Of a stretch of 64,000 bases of DNA, positions 14,028 through 24,990 are shown one piece after another. The DNA lies in contig AP031354.1 of assembly GCA_037833965.1 (NCBI GenBank), positions 8,348,001 through 8,412,000 of the forward strand, written 5' to 3'. This DNA is from Marchantia polymorpha subsp. ruderalis (lineage: Eukaryota > Streptophyta > Marchantiopsida > Marchantiales > Marchantiaceae). The notes below the pieces were generated by a model that made no database searches, was not told the DNA's origin, and worked only from the letters and a program-made list of their open reading frames with translations. Position numbers and translations under genes: made by a program. How positions within the stretch are numbered: position 1 is the stretch's first letter; each line of letters begins with the position of its first letter.

Positions 14028-14830
14028 GGTAGCGGCTAGTTATCCCTCACTTTTGGCTAATTATCCCTCACCCTACTCTACTATCTTTTTCTGTAGAGGT
14101 TTGTAATTGATTTCCGTCCCAGGCTGAGATCTCCGTCATTGCCATTTTACCTGTTAGGCCCCTGCTGTTCGCCATTCTCAGTCTCGTAATAAAAGTTTGG
14201 CCCCTCCTCCTTATATTTTTGTCGCCATAGCAGATTGGAGAGCCCAACCTCATCAGACATCCAATTATAAGCTTTTGTCTCTGGTGAAAATGCAACAAAT
14301 TCCAACTCAATGCCGTCAGAATCTCTTGGCAATGACATCGCTCGGTGCAGCAATTTTGAAGCCATTGTCACCTTCCTTTGGCACCGTCAATGCAACAAAG
14401 ATTTTTGAATTATCCCCATTTTTATTTCTTCAATGGTCGCGCTTGGAGAAGAATTTTCATAACCTCTGGCCCTACAAGAGGCAAGGTCTGGTTTCTCCAA
14501 GAGAAATGCGGGATGGCAAACGAACGCATAGATTACTGCCTCTATGGACAAGGACTTGTTAGTACATATTTGATCCGCAACGCAGTGGGGCGAGTTCGCC
14601 AGAGATCAAGAATCAGTTTGTGTGGAAGGAGTTGAAAGACGGCCCACAAAGCAAGACACGGAAAATGAGACGCGGACAAAGTAATCAATGCAGGATGGTG
14701 AAAAATACGACTTTGTCATTGCCAGTTGTGTGTTTATTTTCTGCGTCTAACTAATCACAGAACCTTTGCAGCAGAAAAAAAAGTAGGGTGAGAATTAATA
14801 GCCAAAAGTGAAGAATAACTAGCTGCTGCC
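14028..14830. mobile_element. TIR (MITE-like, hAT-type?) element with internal cargo, copy 1
   Basis: The two ends are inverted repeats of about 50 bp. The left end begins GGTAGCGGCTAGTTATCCC, and the reverse complement of the right end begins GGCAGCAGCTAGTTATTC; both continue through CACTTTTGGCTA and a second CTCACCCTACT block. The flanking 8-mers ATGAATTA (14020-14027) and ATTTATTA (14831-14838) agree at 6 of 8 positions, suggesting an aged 8-bp target duplication of the hAT type. The interior (about 14100-14780) is much richer in G+C than its surroundings and has open frames on both strands (74-121 codons), none recognised. It encodes no transposase. A captured gene fragment is possible. 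Confidence 0.75.
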
Positions 14831-17421
14831 ATTTATTAATGTGTAAATATACAACATTTAAATACTTTTAAAACAATTTTGGCCAATGATCAATAAAAAA
14901 TTAGATTAACATATCAAAATTTATTCAAATATTTAATATTATGCACATCTAATTTATTTCAATAAGTATTTATTTTCATCAAACTTCATTCATAGTGTTA
15001 TACAATCAAGTACAATTTTTATTCAATATTAAATTATGACCAGCAATAATTTGTGATATTTTATGTATGATAATGAGTGATATTTAAATGGAAATTGACA
15101 AAATCATTTATTGAATATCATATCACAAATTAATGTATTATAAGATTCATGTTTTTTTAATATAAATTTTTGAGCTTTATCTTGTATTTGATTCATTCAA
15201 ATACAAAAAATAAATAAAGTTGGATGTAGCACTAGAGTGAATAATAAAAATGAATGAAATTGTGATCATTACAAAAGTTTACTCGTATGCCTCATTCATC
15301 TTCATTTCATGTTCTATGCTATTTCATTATTCCAACTAGTAGAGTTGATTTTGTATGATGAATTGAAGTGATGAAACAAAAACACAAAAATGAAATAAAC
15401 ATGGCCCTAGAGTAGATTGTAGAAGTGAATGAGATTGTGATAATTTCAGAAGTCTTCTCCGGTGTCACGTTCATCCTCGTTCAATACTTTTTTCTACTTC
15501 ATCGTTTCAATTGGTAAATTGATTTGTTACTATCAACTCAATTCACAATGATATATAAAACCTTAAGTTTTATGTGTGAAATATTAGTATAATTAACCAA
15601 AGATTTGATTATATTAGTTGTGATTATATCAAATTTTTATGACTAAGTGTAACCATCTTTAACTAATTAAAATTAAAGTAGAGTGTACTCATGCTAAAAA
15701 TATAATGGATGATCTACAATAGTCACATCAATGATTCATATGCTTGATAAGTAAAAAGTAAGTGTGTTAGTTTAAAGTAACACATTAGTAACTCATGTGT
15801 TTGTTAAGTAAAGCGTGAATGTGCTAGTTAGTGTGTTAGTTGGAAGCAACAAATCAGCAATACGTATGTTTGTTAGTTAAAGATTGCATGTACTAGTTAG
15901 TGTGTTTATTGAAAGCAATATATGAGCAATAAGTATGTTGCTTAGATAAAGATTAAATTTACTAGTTAATGTGTAAGTTGGAAACAACACATCAACAATT
16001 TATGGGTTTGAAAGTGACACATAAACAATTCATGTAATCATTAGGTTTATACATCATGTCATTATTTCACTAGGAAGGATTTGATGATAGATAGAAGAGC
16101 TAATCTTTGTATATGTGTTTGAAAGATTTATATTGAAAAAAGTAGAACCATTCTAAGTATTTTTCATCTTTAGACTTTATAATTTATTCTTGAATGAGCT
16201 ACTCTTAAATCCTAGTGTTACATTAAATCTACCTATGAAATTTACATTTGGAAAAATAATTGGTATACCTTCTAAAACTATGATGAACAATAATTTTTTT
16301 CATATCAAAGTCTAGTTTTTGAGTAGATAAGAATTTGATTACATGTTAGTTCTGATTAGTTTGACTAAATAATAAAATTTTCATTGGTTAGACTAGTTTT
16401 GACTTGACTTAGTGGCAAGTGAAAGTTCTAGAAGTTTCAAGGCGTTCAATGAAATGTTACCACTTTTAAAAAGAAGGTTCTAATAATTTAGGTAAATCAA
16501 TGACATGTTGTCACTCTTGAGGATTATTCATACATACCAAAATCTATTTTAATAAAAATAAATTAGATGATAAATACCATGTGTAATTATGATAAGGTCT
16601 TAAGTAATATAAATAGATTGGCATAGAGAAACTTTTCAAGCAATTTTGGGAAGTTAATGGTGTAAAAACTTGTTTCATAAATAGAACTTTGAATTTACTA
16701 ATCATCCTGGGATGTCAATGAGTGTTAGACTTGAATAATGAATGAAAACATTGTGGAAAGGTGTTAAAAAACACGGGAATGTACTTGAATTTTTTTCCTT
16801 TAAAATCATGATGAGTTATCAAAAAATCATCTTAGATAAATTTGAGTGAGAGATATTTTAAAGATCACTGATAATCACTATTTTTGTTGTTTTCACAATC
16901 TTTTCCGTTGTAACGTCCATCTTGATTTAAGATTTTTTCTTATTTCTTTTTTCTTAATTCTAACTTACTTTTATAAAGATAAATTAGATATGTTTGAATA
17001 ATTCTTAATATGTGTCAACATACTATTGGCCTACCCAAATCTTCTAGAAGTTTCTTTGTCCCTACATTAAGGTGATGATATGCCATTTGAGACTTTCAAA
17101 ATTCTAGATACTTCAATTGTCACCAAGTCAACTTTAGACAAAGTATAATCAATGAAAAATTTCCTTATTTTATCAATGAAATTTTCTTTATTTAAACAAT
17201 TCAATCAAAACATATATCATGTAGTTATAAATATTTTTTCTTGTAATCTAGACTTTCGTAGGAGACAAAATAGTGGTGCTCACTTCAATTTTCTAGAATT
17301 TTCATGACTTTTCCTCAATGTATATGAATTATGGCTAAACTTAGTCATAACTATCTACACTTATTTATACCTAAGCTAACCATGATCATCTTCTTGGGTA
17401 CTTCTAATAATACTTTATACA
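14831..17421. other. AT-rich intergenic DNA
   Basis: No open frame of note. The block contains a 69-bp tandem repeat (listed separately). A stretch near 16735-16870 loosely resembles 23490-23620 (shared words such as AAACACGGG and CATGATGA), so both may be decayed copies of one repeat. Nothing else can be named. Confidence 0.6.
15763..16018 (+). repeat. 69-bp tandem repeat, about 3.7 units
   Basis: Units begin TGTGTTAGTT or similar at 15763, 15832, 15901 and 15970; the first three are each exactly 69 bp. The fourth decays after about 48 bp, and a degenerate half unit precedes 15763. Units are about 75-85% alike by eye. A minisatellite or fossil satellite is the simplest reading. Confidence 0.8.
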
Positions 17422-18045
17422 TGTAATGACAGAGAAATACCAAAATGGAGCATAGTGGTTCAGATCCGTTCCCACGAGGACAGAAACAACCACAAAAGTC
17501 ACGATTTATCACAGAATAACATTCTATTAAAGAGTTTTACTTCTTAGGTCAATGCCACTCCCAAAAGACACTACCCAGCTAGAGCTGAAGACCCGCAGAG
17601 TAGTGCATAACCTCACTCACAACCTGAAACTTTTCCAAACAACGCCTGTAGGAATCGCTTGCAACTCCACACTTATATTTCAGGGGAAAAACTTCCCAGC
17701 ATTGCATACATCTCAACTCACTGACCCAAATACTTAGACCCGAATTTGCTTAAATCCCAAGGAGCCTCGACTGCTCAGGACACTCGAGCTGAATACTCAC
17801 AACTCCTGATGCGGTAACTACGACAAACAAGAGTGCACCGTGCCTCAGGCCTGGATCACACACCAGCGCACAGACACAGTGGATACAGATTCACAATCAA
17901 GACAAGCCAATTGACAGAAAAAGCCCTCCAAGAAAAGAGACTTGGGCCTCTTTATTCACAATGGCAACTCTGGGATATCAACCGCCTAAGGCGAATCGGT
18001 CTCAAGGGCTGTGCCGTCCGATGTAACGGTTACAACATCGTCTGA
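17422..18045 (-). repeat. Terminal LTR-like repeat of coiled-coil element (copy 1)
   Basis: Homologous, inverted, to about 45357-45884. It contains the block TTCCCACGAGGACAG followed by a TTAAAGAGTTTTACTTCTTAGG segment, present in both copies. A related layout (hydrophilic ORF-free, CCCACAGGGACAG block) recurs in the LTR-like sequence from 23909. The outer boundary is TG at 17422. Confidence 0.55.
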
Positions 18046-18059
18046 ACTACTATCTACTC

Positions 18060-20911
18060 CTAATCTACGCAACACGTTTACAATCTCTACTTCTACATTC
18101 TAGCGCGCCTCATTCAATTCCTCTGAAAATGAATTAACTAACTCTACAATCTGTTTGTGTACTGTGGATCCGCTGGCCTTCGCGCTCATCATCCGTTGCT
18201 CGAGTGAATCTAACTTCATTCACTTCACCGAGTCAAATCCCCACATCGCGAACCCGTTCAAGCACTTCTCCAACCGCAATTTCAACACGTCGGTTGACTC
18301 CTCCCGCAGTTGATGGTAGGCCTCCTCTGCCTTTTCCATTCTCCTTTGCGACTCTTCTGATCTCATCTCCGCCTTCCCTAACTACTCTCGTAACCGTCGA
18401 CAGTCGGATTCAACCTTTAATTTACATGGCCGACTCGCAATCCGCCAATTTCTTGGCCCAATCCGTTAACTCCTCTTCATGCTTCTGGTTTCCCGCCGAC
18501 AGACTTGCTGATAGCTCCTCCGCACGTCAGAATTCCATCTCACACTTCGCCTCAATCTCCAAAATTTTGCTACGAAGATCTTCCTCCGCCGTCTTCGCCT
18601 CTACGATTTTGCCCCGAAGTTCTTCGGCAATACAAACTTCTTCGGCTCTTCGGGCTTCCAATGTAGCAAGTTCCTCGACATGTTTCTTCTCTCGCTTCTC
18701 CGCAGTAGTGATCAACCGCTCCGATCTTTTGATTGCTGCATCGTAAGCTTCTCTGGATTTCTCCAATCTCACCATCAAATCCACTGTTACCTTCTAGGCA
18801 TTCTCATTAGAGATACGAAGTCCTCCACAGGTCTCTTCCAACTCTCCACAGCGTCCGGATTCCTTCTCTAGATTCAGCTACAGCACTTCACACTCAGTTT
18901 CCTTCTCTCGAAGTTGGGCTTCTCGCTCCCGCAATGCCGCCTTCACTGCCGCGCATTCGGATGGCAAGGTTGCAGCTCGATCCCGTGCCAATGCAGTTGC
19001 GGAATCCCACTCCCTCTTTACTGCAATTGCTCTCTTGAGCTTCGTCCTGTTCCTAATCATCGGTACATAAAATCCTGGCTCCTCCAATACAGCATACTTC
19101 CCTCTCTTCCCATCCAAGTACTTCAACAATGAGACTACACTATCCTGCAAGAATTCTGGAAATGTAATTTCCAATGCCTTCACATCTTCGTCCGAAGCAT
19201 TCTTCCCTTCTTCGGATCTCACCTCTTTCACCGGAGATGTCGGCAGTGTAATGCCCTCGGCTTCAACCACCGTCCCTCCTATCTGTGTGACAACCTGCTC
19301 CAGAATCTCCTCGCTCAAAGTGGACTCCTTCTCCAAGTCCTCGTTCATCTTCAGCTGTGGTGTCTCTTCGCCCTATGCAGACCGTGTTTGCTCCGAAGAC
19401 AGAGAAATAGGATTTACCGATTCCGTTCCCTCCTTCAAAGGTTCTGCCGGTATGTCTGCCGGAACTATGATTGACACCTCCAAAGGTATTTCAACAATGA
19501 AACTACACTATCCTGCAAGAATTCAGGAAATGTAATTTCCAATGTCTTCACATCTTCGTCCGAAGTCTTCTCTCCTTCTTCGGTTCTCACCTCTTCCACA
19601 AGAGATGTCGGCTGTGAAATGCCCTCGGCTTCTACCACCGTCCCTCCTACCCTTGCGACAACCTGTTCCAGAATCTCCTCGCTCAAAGTAAACTCCTTCT
19701 CCAGGTCCTCGTTCATCTTCATATAGGGTGTCCCTTCGCCTTGCGCAGACTGTGTCCGCTCCGAAGACAGAGAAATCGGACTTCAAAGGTTCTGCCGGTA
19801 TATCTGCTGGAACTTCGATTGACACCTCCGAAGGTACCCCTAACTCCACAAGCCACATTACCTCGCTAGCTGCGACTTCGGATGTGTTCACAATTGGTGC
19901 CACCGTCTTCTCCACGCTGCTGTCCGACACCTCAACTGTCACCATCCTCCGATTCGCCCTCTTCTTTGATCTTGCGTGAGCTCTGTGCTGCCTCGCTCCA
20001 TCTACATCCATATCCATCATTCTTACCTCGTGGGCCAATTCTTCCTCGTCATCACTCACGACCTTCCTTCTCTTTGCCAATCGTCTTTCTGGCTTCTCCC
20101 ATCTCTAAACCACGTCCACTTGAACTGGTCCTCGAGCTGTTGTGTGTGTTGGGATTGAGGGAGGTCGGTTCTCGTCTTCAGTCCCTTCACTGGACTCAGC
20201 TGTCTGGATTTCCCGCTCTCTCGGAAATCGCTTCTCCTCCTCCCTTGTAAGCAATCCCATTCCTCGATAGAAAATCACCAGAAAGGGAGTGATGTGATTG
20301 GTCAAAGGTCCCGTCCACCGGGAGCCTGCATTCACCCAAACAAGATCGTGAAAGATCCTTGCCCAATGTACTCGCTGTCCCTTCAGGATGCGTTCGAAGA
20401 ACCCTACTTGCCAGGCCGTCACATAAGTCGTGCGCGCCGGCCGCAAGATGTGCATGATCCCTAACGCGATCGCCCTTCTCTTCGGATCTTTATAATCGAC
20501 AGTCTTCCATCCATTCGTTCCCTGTCTTCCAGACTCGAAGAGAGGCCCGTAAGACAATTCCTCGCCGTGCGTAAGTCCTACGCTATTCTTCTCAAATAGC
20601 AGATCTCCTTCGTTGCCCGCACAAGATCCCAGTACCTTCGTTCAATGCTCGATGATCCACAACATGGGATTACCGCAGAGCTCCTCGACTTTGATCCTGC
20701 TCTTGTCCATTACCTCCTTGCAGATACTCGCCGAGACGCAATTCCAATTCCACAAAAAAAAATCAAGCCACAGTTCACTTAACTCGCGTTTGAAGGGTCT
20801 CAATTCCTCGTAAGGCACCTTCAAGAGAACCAATTTCCTCACCTTCTCACTCTTCTTGAGCGCCATGTCTTCAATTTGCGTTTCGCTAATCGCGGGTTGG
20901 CTCGATTTCAC
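18060..20911 (-). pseudogene. Decayed repeat-encoded protein: PF20167-like domain plus coiled coil
   Basis: Read on the minus strand, the pieces are 20911-20642, 20557-20105, 20080-19523, 19722-19465, 19348-18878 and 18784-18527, in more than one frame. One break lies near an A/T homopolymer at about 20750. The N-terminal part (20557-20105) includes HITPFLVIFYRGMGLLT after an ILKGQRVHWARIFHD stretch. This resembles the plant transposon protein domain PF20167 found in extra ORFs of LTR elements (moderate certainty). The middle has an acidic, valine-rich segment. The C-terminal half is a long heptad-rich coiled coil with E/K/R/L repeats. There is no catalytic motif. It could be a Gag- or Env-like protein of a non-autonomous element. 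Confidence 0.5.
19119..19835 (-). repeat. Internal tandem duplication within coiled-coil ORF
   Basis: Segments 19119-19486 and 19487-19835 are two diverged copies of the same coding stretch (both encode LEKE.TLSEEILEQVV and LEITFPEFLQDSVV). The first has a ~20-bp extra segment near 19410-19430. The other element copy (43741-45884) has this segment only once, so the duplication is specific to copy 1. Confidence 0.8.
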
Positions 20912-21647
20912 TTCCTCTTTCTCTCGCTCGTTCTTGCTCGATATCGCAATGTCGGCGCGAAGTCTCCTCGTCTTGCCTTTACCTTTGAAGCCCTAACATT
21001 GCCTCCTCCCGCGCCCAGTAGAACTCCCAACCCGTGCGAGCATCGTTCGGTCCGTTGCGTGATTTGAAATTGATTCCAATGTCTTCGCCGAAGACGTAGC
21101 TCTTCGTACCTCCGGATTCGGTTATCTAGGTTTCTTGGGCTGGGAAACTTTACAAGTCTGGGTTAGGGCAGGTTTGCGCCATTTGATTTAGACGTCTTAG
21201 CAATTTGTGCAACTTAAGCACTGACCTGCTCTGCCCTATACAGACCTAGTCCTTATAGGGCGGAGCCCGCCCCGAAAGTTGTAGTTAGGAACTTGACCAA
21301 GCCAGGCCCTCTTTTTCGGGGTAGGCGCCAGCCTGCCCCGCCTGCCCCGCCATCCATAAAAGGCTGCGCCAAAGACACGAAGATCCAAAGATCTTCGGAC
21401 GTAGACGAATTCTAACTAATTCTATCATTTCTCCTCAAGAGCTGCTCATTCTCACTCTAACAACTACTTTCTAAACAAATGTCTTTTAGTTTTGTTGATT
21501 TTATAGAAAAACAAAAAACTAGGCATTACAATACATGCAATAACCAATCTTATAGTTCATTGAGAACTTGCTTCATCATTATAAGTTTGACTTACAAGAA
21601 CTCTTTTGTAGTATCAATAAGATTTTGCAATTGAATGATGCGTGGAG
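20912..21647. other. Unassigned repeat-derived sequence
   Basis: This lies between the coiled-coil element and a solo LTR. A GC-rich stretch at about 21240-21360 includes an inverted GGGCGG/CCGCCC motif and repeated CCTGCCCCGCC words. The text from 21365 turns AT-rich. It may be the 5' end of the coiled-coil element, but no LTR boundary is visible. Confidence 0.35.
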
Positions 21648-23471
21648 TGTGAGCCAAACCTCCCCACCCTTCAGCGTTTGTAATCTAGGTGGGGGTTCAA
21701 GCTCCCATAATCTTACTTCTCTGATCTCAAGCCATGTGCTCTAAGTGTATTCAAGACAACAAGATCATAAACACTTGCTCTTCCACAGACAAATTGTCCA
21801 GAACTGAAACTTACAACTTGCTGTCTGCTATTTTCACAAGAGCAGCAGACAAGCTCTTCGTAACATAAAGATCTAACCCAACTCTGGGTGACTTTCTCAA
21901 TACTACAGCCGTTATGGGCTTATCCTAGAATGAGTGTCACATCTCGGACACACTGCATCGGACAAGTCAGGTGATGCATCGGCAGCACAAGGTGACACCC
22001 TTCCTAACAGCAATCTTCACAGCCAGGGAACACGATTCTACTCTCAACACTTCGCTTGATTCTTCCTCTTAGTGATCAACTCACCCTCAGCCCAGCGATC
22101 CACTCGGCTCTCTTCCACTCTCACGGCAAGTACACACACTGCCCACCTTCCCTCGACAGCCCTAGACTCCACCAGATTTATCTATCAGATTTAACTCTTC
22201 ACATTTCAGTTTCAAATTCAGATCCCGACTGTCAGATTTCAGTCTCAGATTTCACTTCAATTTCAGCTCCCACTCTCAGATTCGACACTTCAATTTTAGC
22301 TCCCACTCACGGATTCGACACTTTGATTTCAGCTCCCACTCTCAGATTTGACACTTCGATCTCAGACCCCGATTGAATTTCACTCAGATTTGACTCTGCA
22401 CCCTCAAGAATTCGCTCCCTCCTCCTTCGAATTCTCAACATTCCCCTCCTAATTCTCACCACTTCCCTGCGAATATCACTCACATCCGCACTCTATCCCT
22501 GCGACCGATCCCACCTTCGTCCCCACACACTAGTACACCTCCAGATCTCTATTCTAAGGCCGAATTTCCTCTCCAAAGTCCAAGGGCCGAGGTGCCCACA
22601 GGCCGTTTGAATGCCGTTCCCGCAATGATGGGTAACGGCATGCCTCCCACGCTTGACTTCATGCCCCGCCGTTTTGCTTTCCACGCTTTACTTCACGCCG
22701 CCGCCGTTGCCGCCACTACACTTGTACATTCCACATTCATGATCACGCCAACTTCCGCCGTCGGAAATCTTTTCCCGCGTACCGCCGAAGTTATCCTACC
22801 GCCAAAGGCCTTGCCCCGAAGGCCCCTGCGCCGAAAGCACCATTCCGCACCTTTGCCTGTCTATAACAGTCACTTCCAACACTCATAACTCAGTGATTCC
22901 ATATCCGTTTCAAACGTTCTTAGGCTCGTTAGAACGAACGTGTCGAGCTCTTTCCAACAAGACCCTAATTGAGTCAAGACGTTACAATTTAAAAAAGTTA
23001 TGAAGGTTTTACTCTTCCGCCGAAAGCCCCCTTCCGCAGAAGGCCTGCTACCGCCGAAGGCCTTGCCCCGAAGGCCCTTCGCCTTACCATATCAGTCACT
23101 TTCGACAATCCTAACTAAGTGATCTCTTATCCGTTTCAAGATTTCTTGGGCTCGTTGGAACAAGCGTGTTGAGCTCTTTTCAACAAAACCATATTTAAGT
23201 CAAGGCGTTAGGAATTAAAAAAGTTATGACGGTTTTACTCTTCCGCCGAAGGCCTTGACCCGAAGGCCCCCTACCGCCGAAGGCCTACTACCACCGAAGG
23301 CCCTTCCGCCGAAGGCCCCCCTACCGCACCTTTGACTACTAGCCATCACACCAACTCCTAATCTTGCCAAAACTTTGAAAAACTCCAAGCATAATTTTTG
23401 CAAGAGCTTAAATCCAAAATTTTAACTCTCATAAGGTTAAAAAGACATGCGAGCACATTTTTGTGCTCACA
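21648..23471 (-). mobile_element. Solo LTR of Gypsy family B, minus orientation, TSD TGGAG
   Basis: The 1824-bp sequence starts TGTGAGCC and ends GTGCTCACA, the reverse complement of the family B LTR ends. It is flanked by perfect direct repeats TGGAG at 21643-21647 and 23472-23476. Homology to the B LTR (30423-32878) runs through its whole length: the GTTTGTAATCTAGGTGGGGG end, a decayed 31-bp array near 22190-22380, GCCGAAGGC-rich linkers and two ~130-bp hairpin units (about 22880-23000 and 23095-23245). It is shorter and much more diverged than the LTRs of element B, so it is older. No internal sequence remains, as expected after LTR-LTR recombination. Confidence 0.85.
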
Positions 23472-23908
23472 TGGAGAGTTTTTGTGTGATGTTGTTTGAA
23501 ACACGGGCAAGTTGGAAATCTTTATCTTCTAGATTCATGATGAACTTCCACAAAATCATCTGAGGTACATTTTCATGAGAGTTAGCCCGAAGGTCATAGG
23601 TCACTTTTGCCACATCTTCAACACACCACAGTTTTTCCAAAAAGAGTATGAAGTAGATGATAACACTATCTTTTGCTATCAATTAACAAAGCACTTACAA
23701 CCTTGTTCTAAGTGATGGTTTGCCTATCATGATGAAACAAGATACGTGATAATGAGTGATAAGATTTGGGGTATGAACTAAAAAGATTGAAGACTTTTTT
23801 TTCATAAGATTTTTCCTACTCCAAGACTCTGAAGAGTATTCACAAGGCATCAAATGCATCAATGTGATCTTGATTCTTGGTGCTAGTATCCTTTAGCTTA
23901 TTAGTGTA
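23472..23908. other. AT-rich spacer
   Basis: Flanking DNA between the solo LTR and the next LTR-like block. No gene is visible. There is weak resemblance to 16735-16870. Confidence 0.45.
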
Positions 23909-24109
23909 ATAACCCATTAAAGGCTAAAACTGCAATATAGTGGTAGAAAGGTCGAACCCACAGGGACAGAGGAACACACAGGGTACAAAGTGTCACATTT
24001 AACAGATTATTGAGGAGTTTGAATTCTCAAGCGACTGTCACTCCCAGAATTACTGCAAGTGTTCACTTGGAGCTCACTCGGAGGTCGCACAGTGCAACGT
24101 AGTTCACTC

Positions 24110-24144
<35 letters not shown>

Positions 24145-24990
24145 GAAACTACAGAAACACAACCCATAGATCGGTTAGGACCTCTACTCAAGATTTTAGG
24201 GGGAAAGTCTCTCGCGAGTACTCAGCGAAGCTGCGGGTAGTGACTCCCAACTCCGGCTTTTACAACCCTTCCACTAGCTTTCTGCTAGCGTAGGGAACCC
24301 GGGTTGGACTTCCTACTTCGGATCAAAGTCACTCACACGCGGTGAACAACACTCTCAACTCACAAAACGCGCAGAGAACATAGGTCCGCACGGAAGGACT
24401 CACTGAGAAACGTTCTAGTAACACACCATAACAGTCTATTGAAGAGTTTGAATTCTCACGCACTTGTCATTCCCAAAATACTACAGGAGTTAGCCTGAAG
24501 GCACCTGCTGCAACGTAACCTGAATTTACAACCAAGGCTTACACGAAGTAGCAAAACTTCACTTTGGCATTCAGGGGAAAAATCCCGAAGGAGTACAATC
24601 AGGAACAGTCACTCGAAAGGGTAAGGGGGAAATTGTTCAAGTATCTAACTCGTCACTGGCTCTCAGCATCGGCAATCACCCGCAGGTGTAGATCCGAACT
24701 ACTCAAGTCTCTAACCAATGTACTAGCTCTGAACATTCGGCCGAAGGCCTTCAGCTACACAATGCGGACCGCCAAGGTGTAGCTCCTCTTGGGTGGTGAC
24801 AGAACTAAGGACACAAACACGCAGAGAAAATGAGTTCTTGATCTGTACTTCCGAAACTGGAAAAATCCCAAGGCAAGACGCCTTGAACTACTTTATACCT
24901 TCTAAGTCCTAACTAGCACTACACTGCACTACGCCATGGTGCGAGCCGCAACAGATCCTACACCTGAGGAGTCGGCGGCTGCCTTCCCCT
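23909..24990 (-). repeat. LTR-like sequence, coiled-coil-element type
   Basis: It starts near TGTAATAACCC and carries a GGTCGAACCCACAGGGACAG block at about 23952, like the outer LTR-like ends of the coiled-coil element. It contains an internal diverged duplication: about 24000-24110 and 24425-24545 share a GAGTTTGAATTCTCA core followed by a CTGTCACTCCCA-type block. An AC microsatellite lies between them. The right boundary is not clear; it grades into sequence related to the family B LTR. Confidence 0.45.
24111..24142 (+). repeat. (AC)16 microsatellite
   Basis: A pure AC dinucleotide run of 32 bp inside the LTR-like block. Confidence 0.95.

Larger units (their letters stand above)
17422..20911 (-). 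mobile_element. Coiled-coil-ORF element, inverted copy 1
   Basis: This block is homologous, in inverted orientation, to 43741-45884. Its outer (left) end at 17422 starts TGTAATGACAG and matches the outer end of the other copy (TGTCATTACA at 45875-45884). It therefore has TG/CA termini like an LTR. About 620 bp of non-coding terminal sequence (17422-18045) precede a decayed coiled-coil ORF read on the minus strand. No reverse transcriptase, integrase or transposase motif is present. I infer a non-autonomous, LTR-type element. No matching LTR is clear at the right end, so the full extent is uncertain. Confidence 0.55.

Noticed and set aside
18204-18746. 180-codon plus-strand ORF, serine-rich
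   Set aside because: Antisense of the coiled-coil ORF of the element read on the minus strand.
22056-22376. 106-codon ORF with repeated SAPTLRFDTSI
   Set aside because: Decayed copy of the LTR 31-bp array inside the solo LTR.
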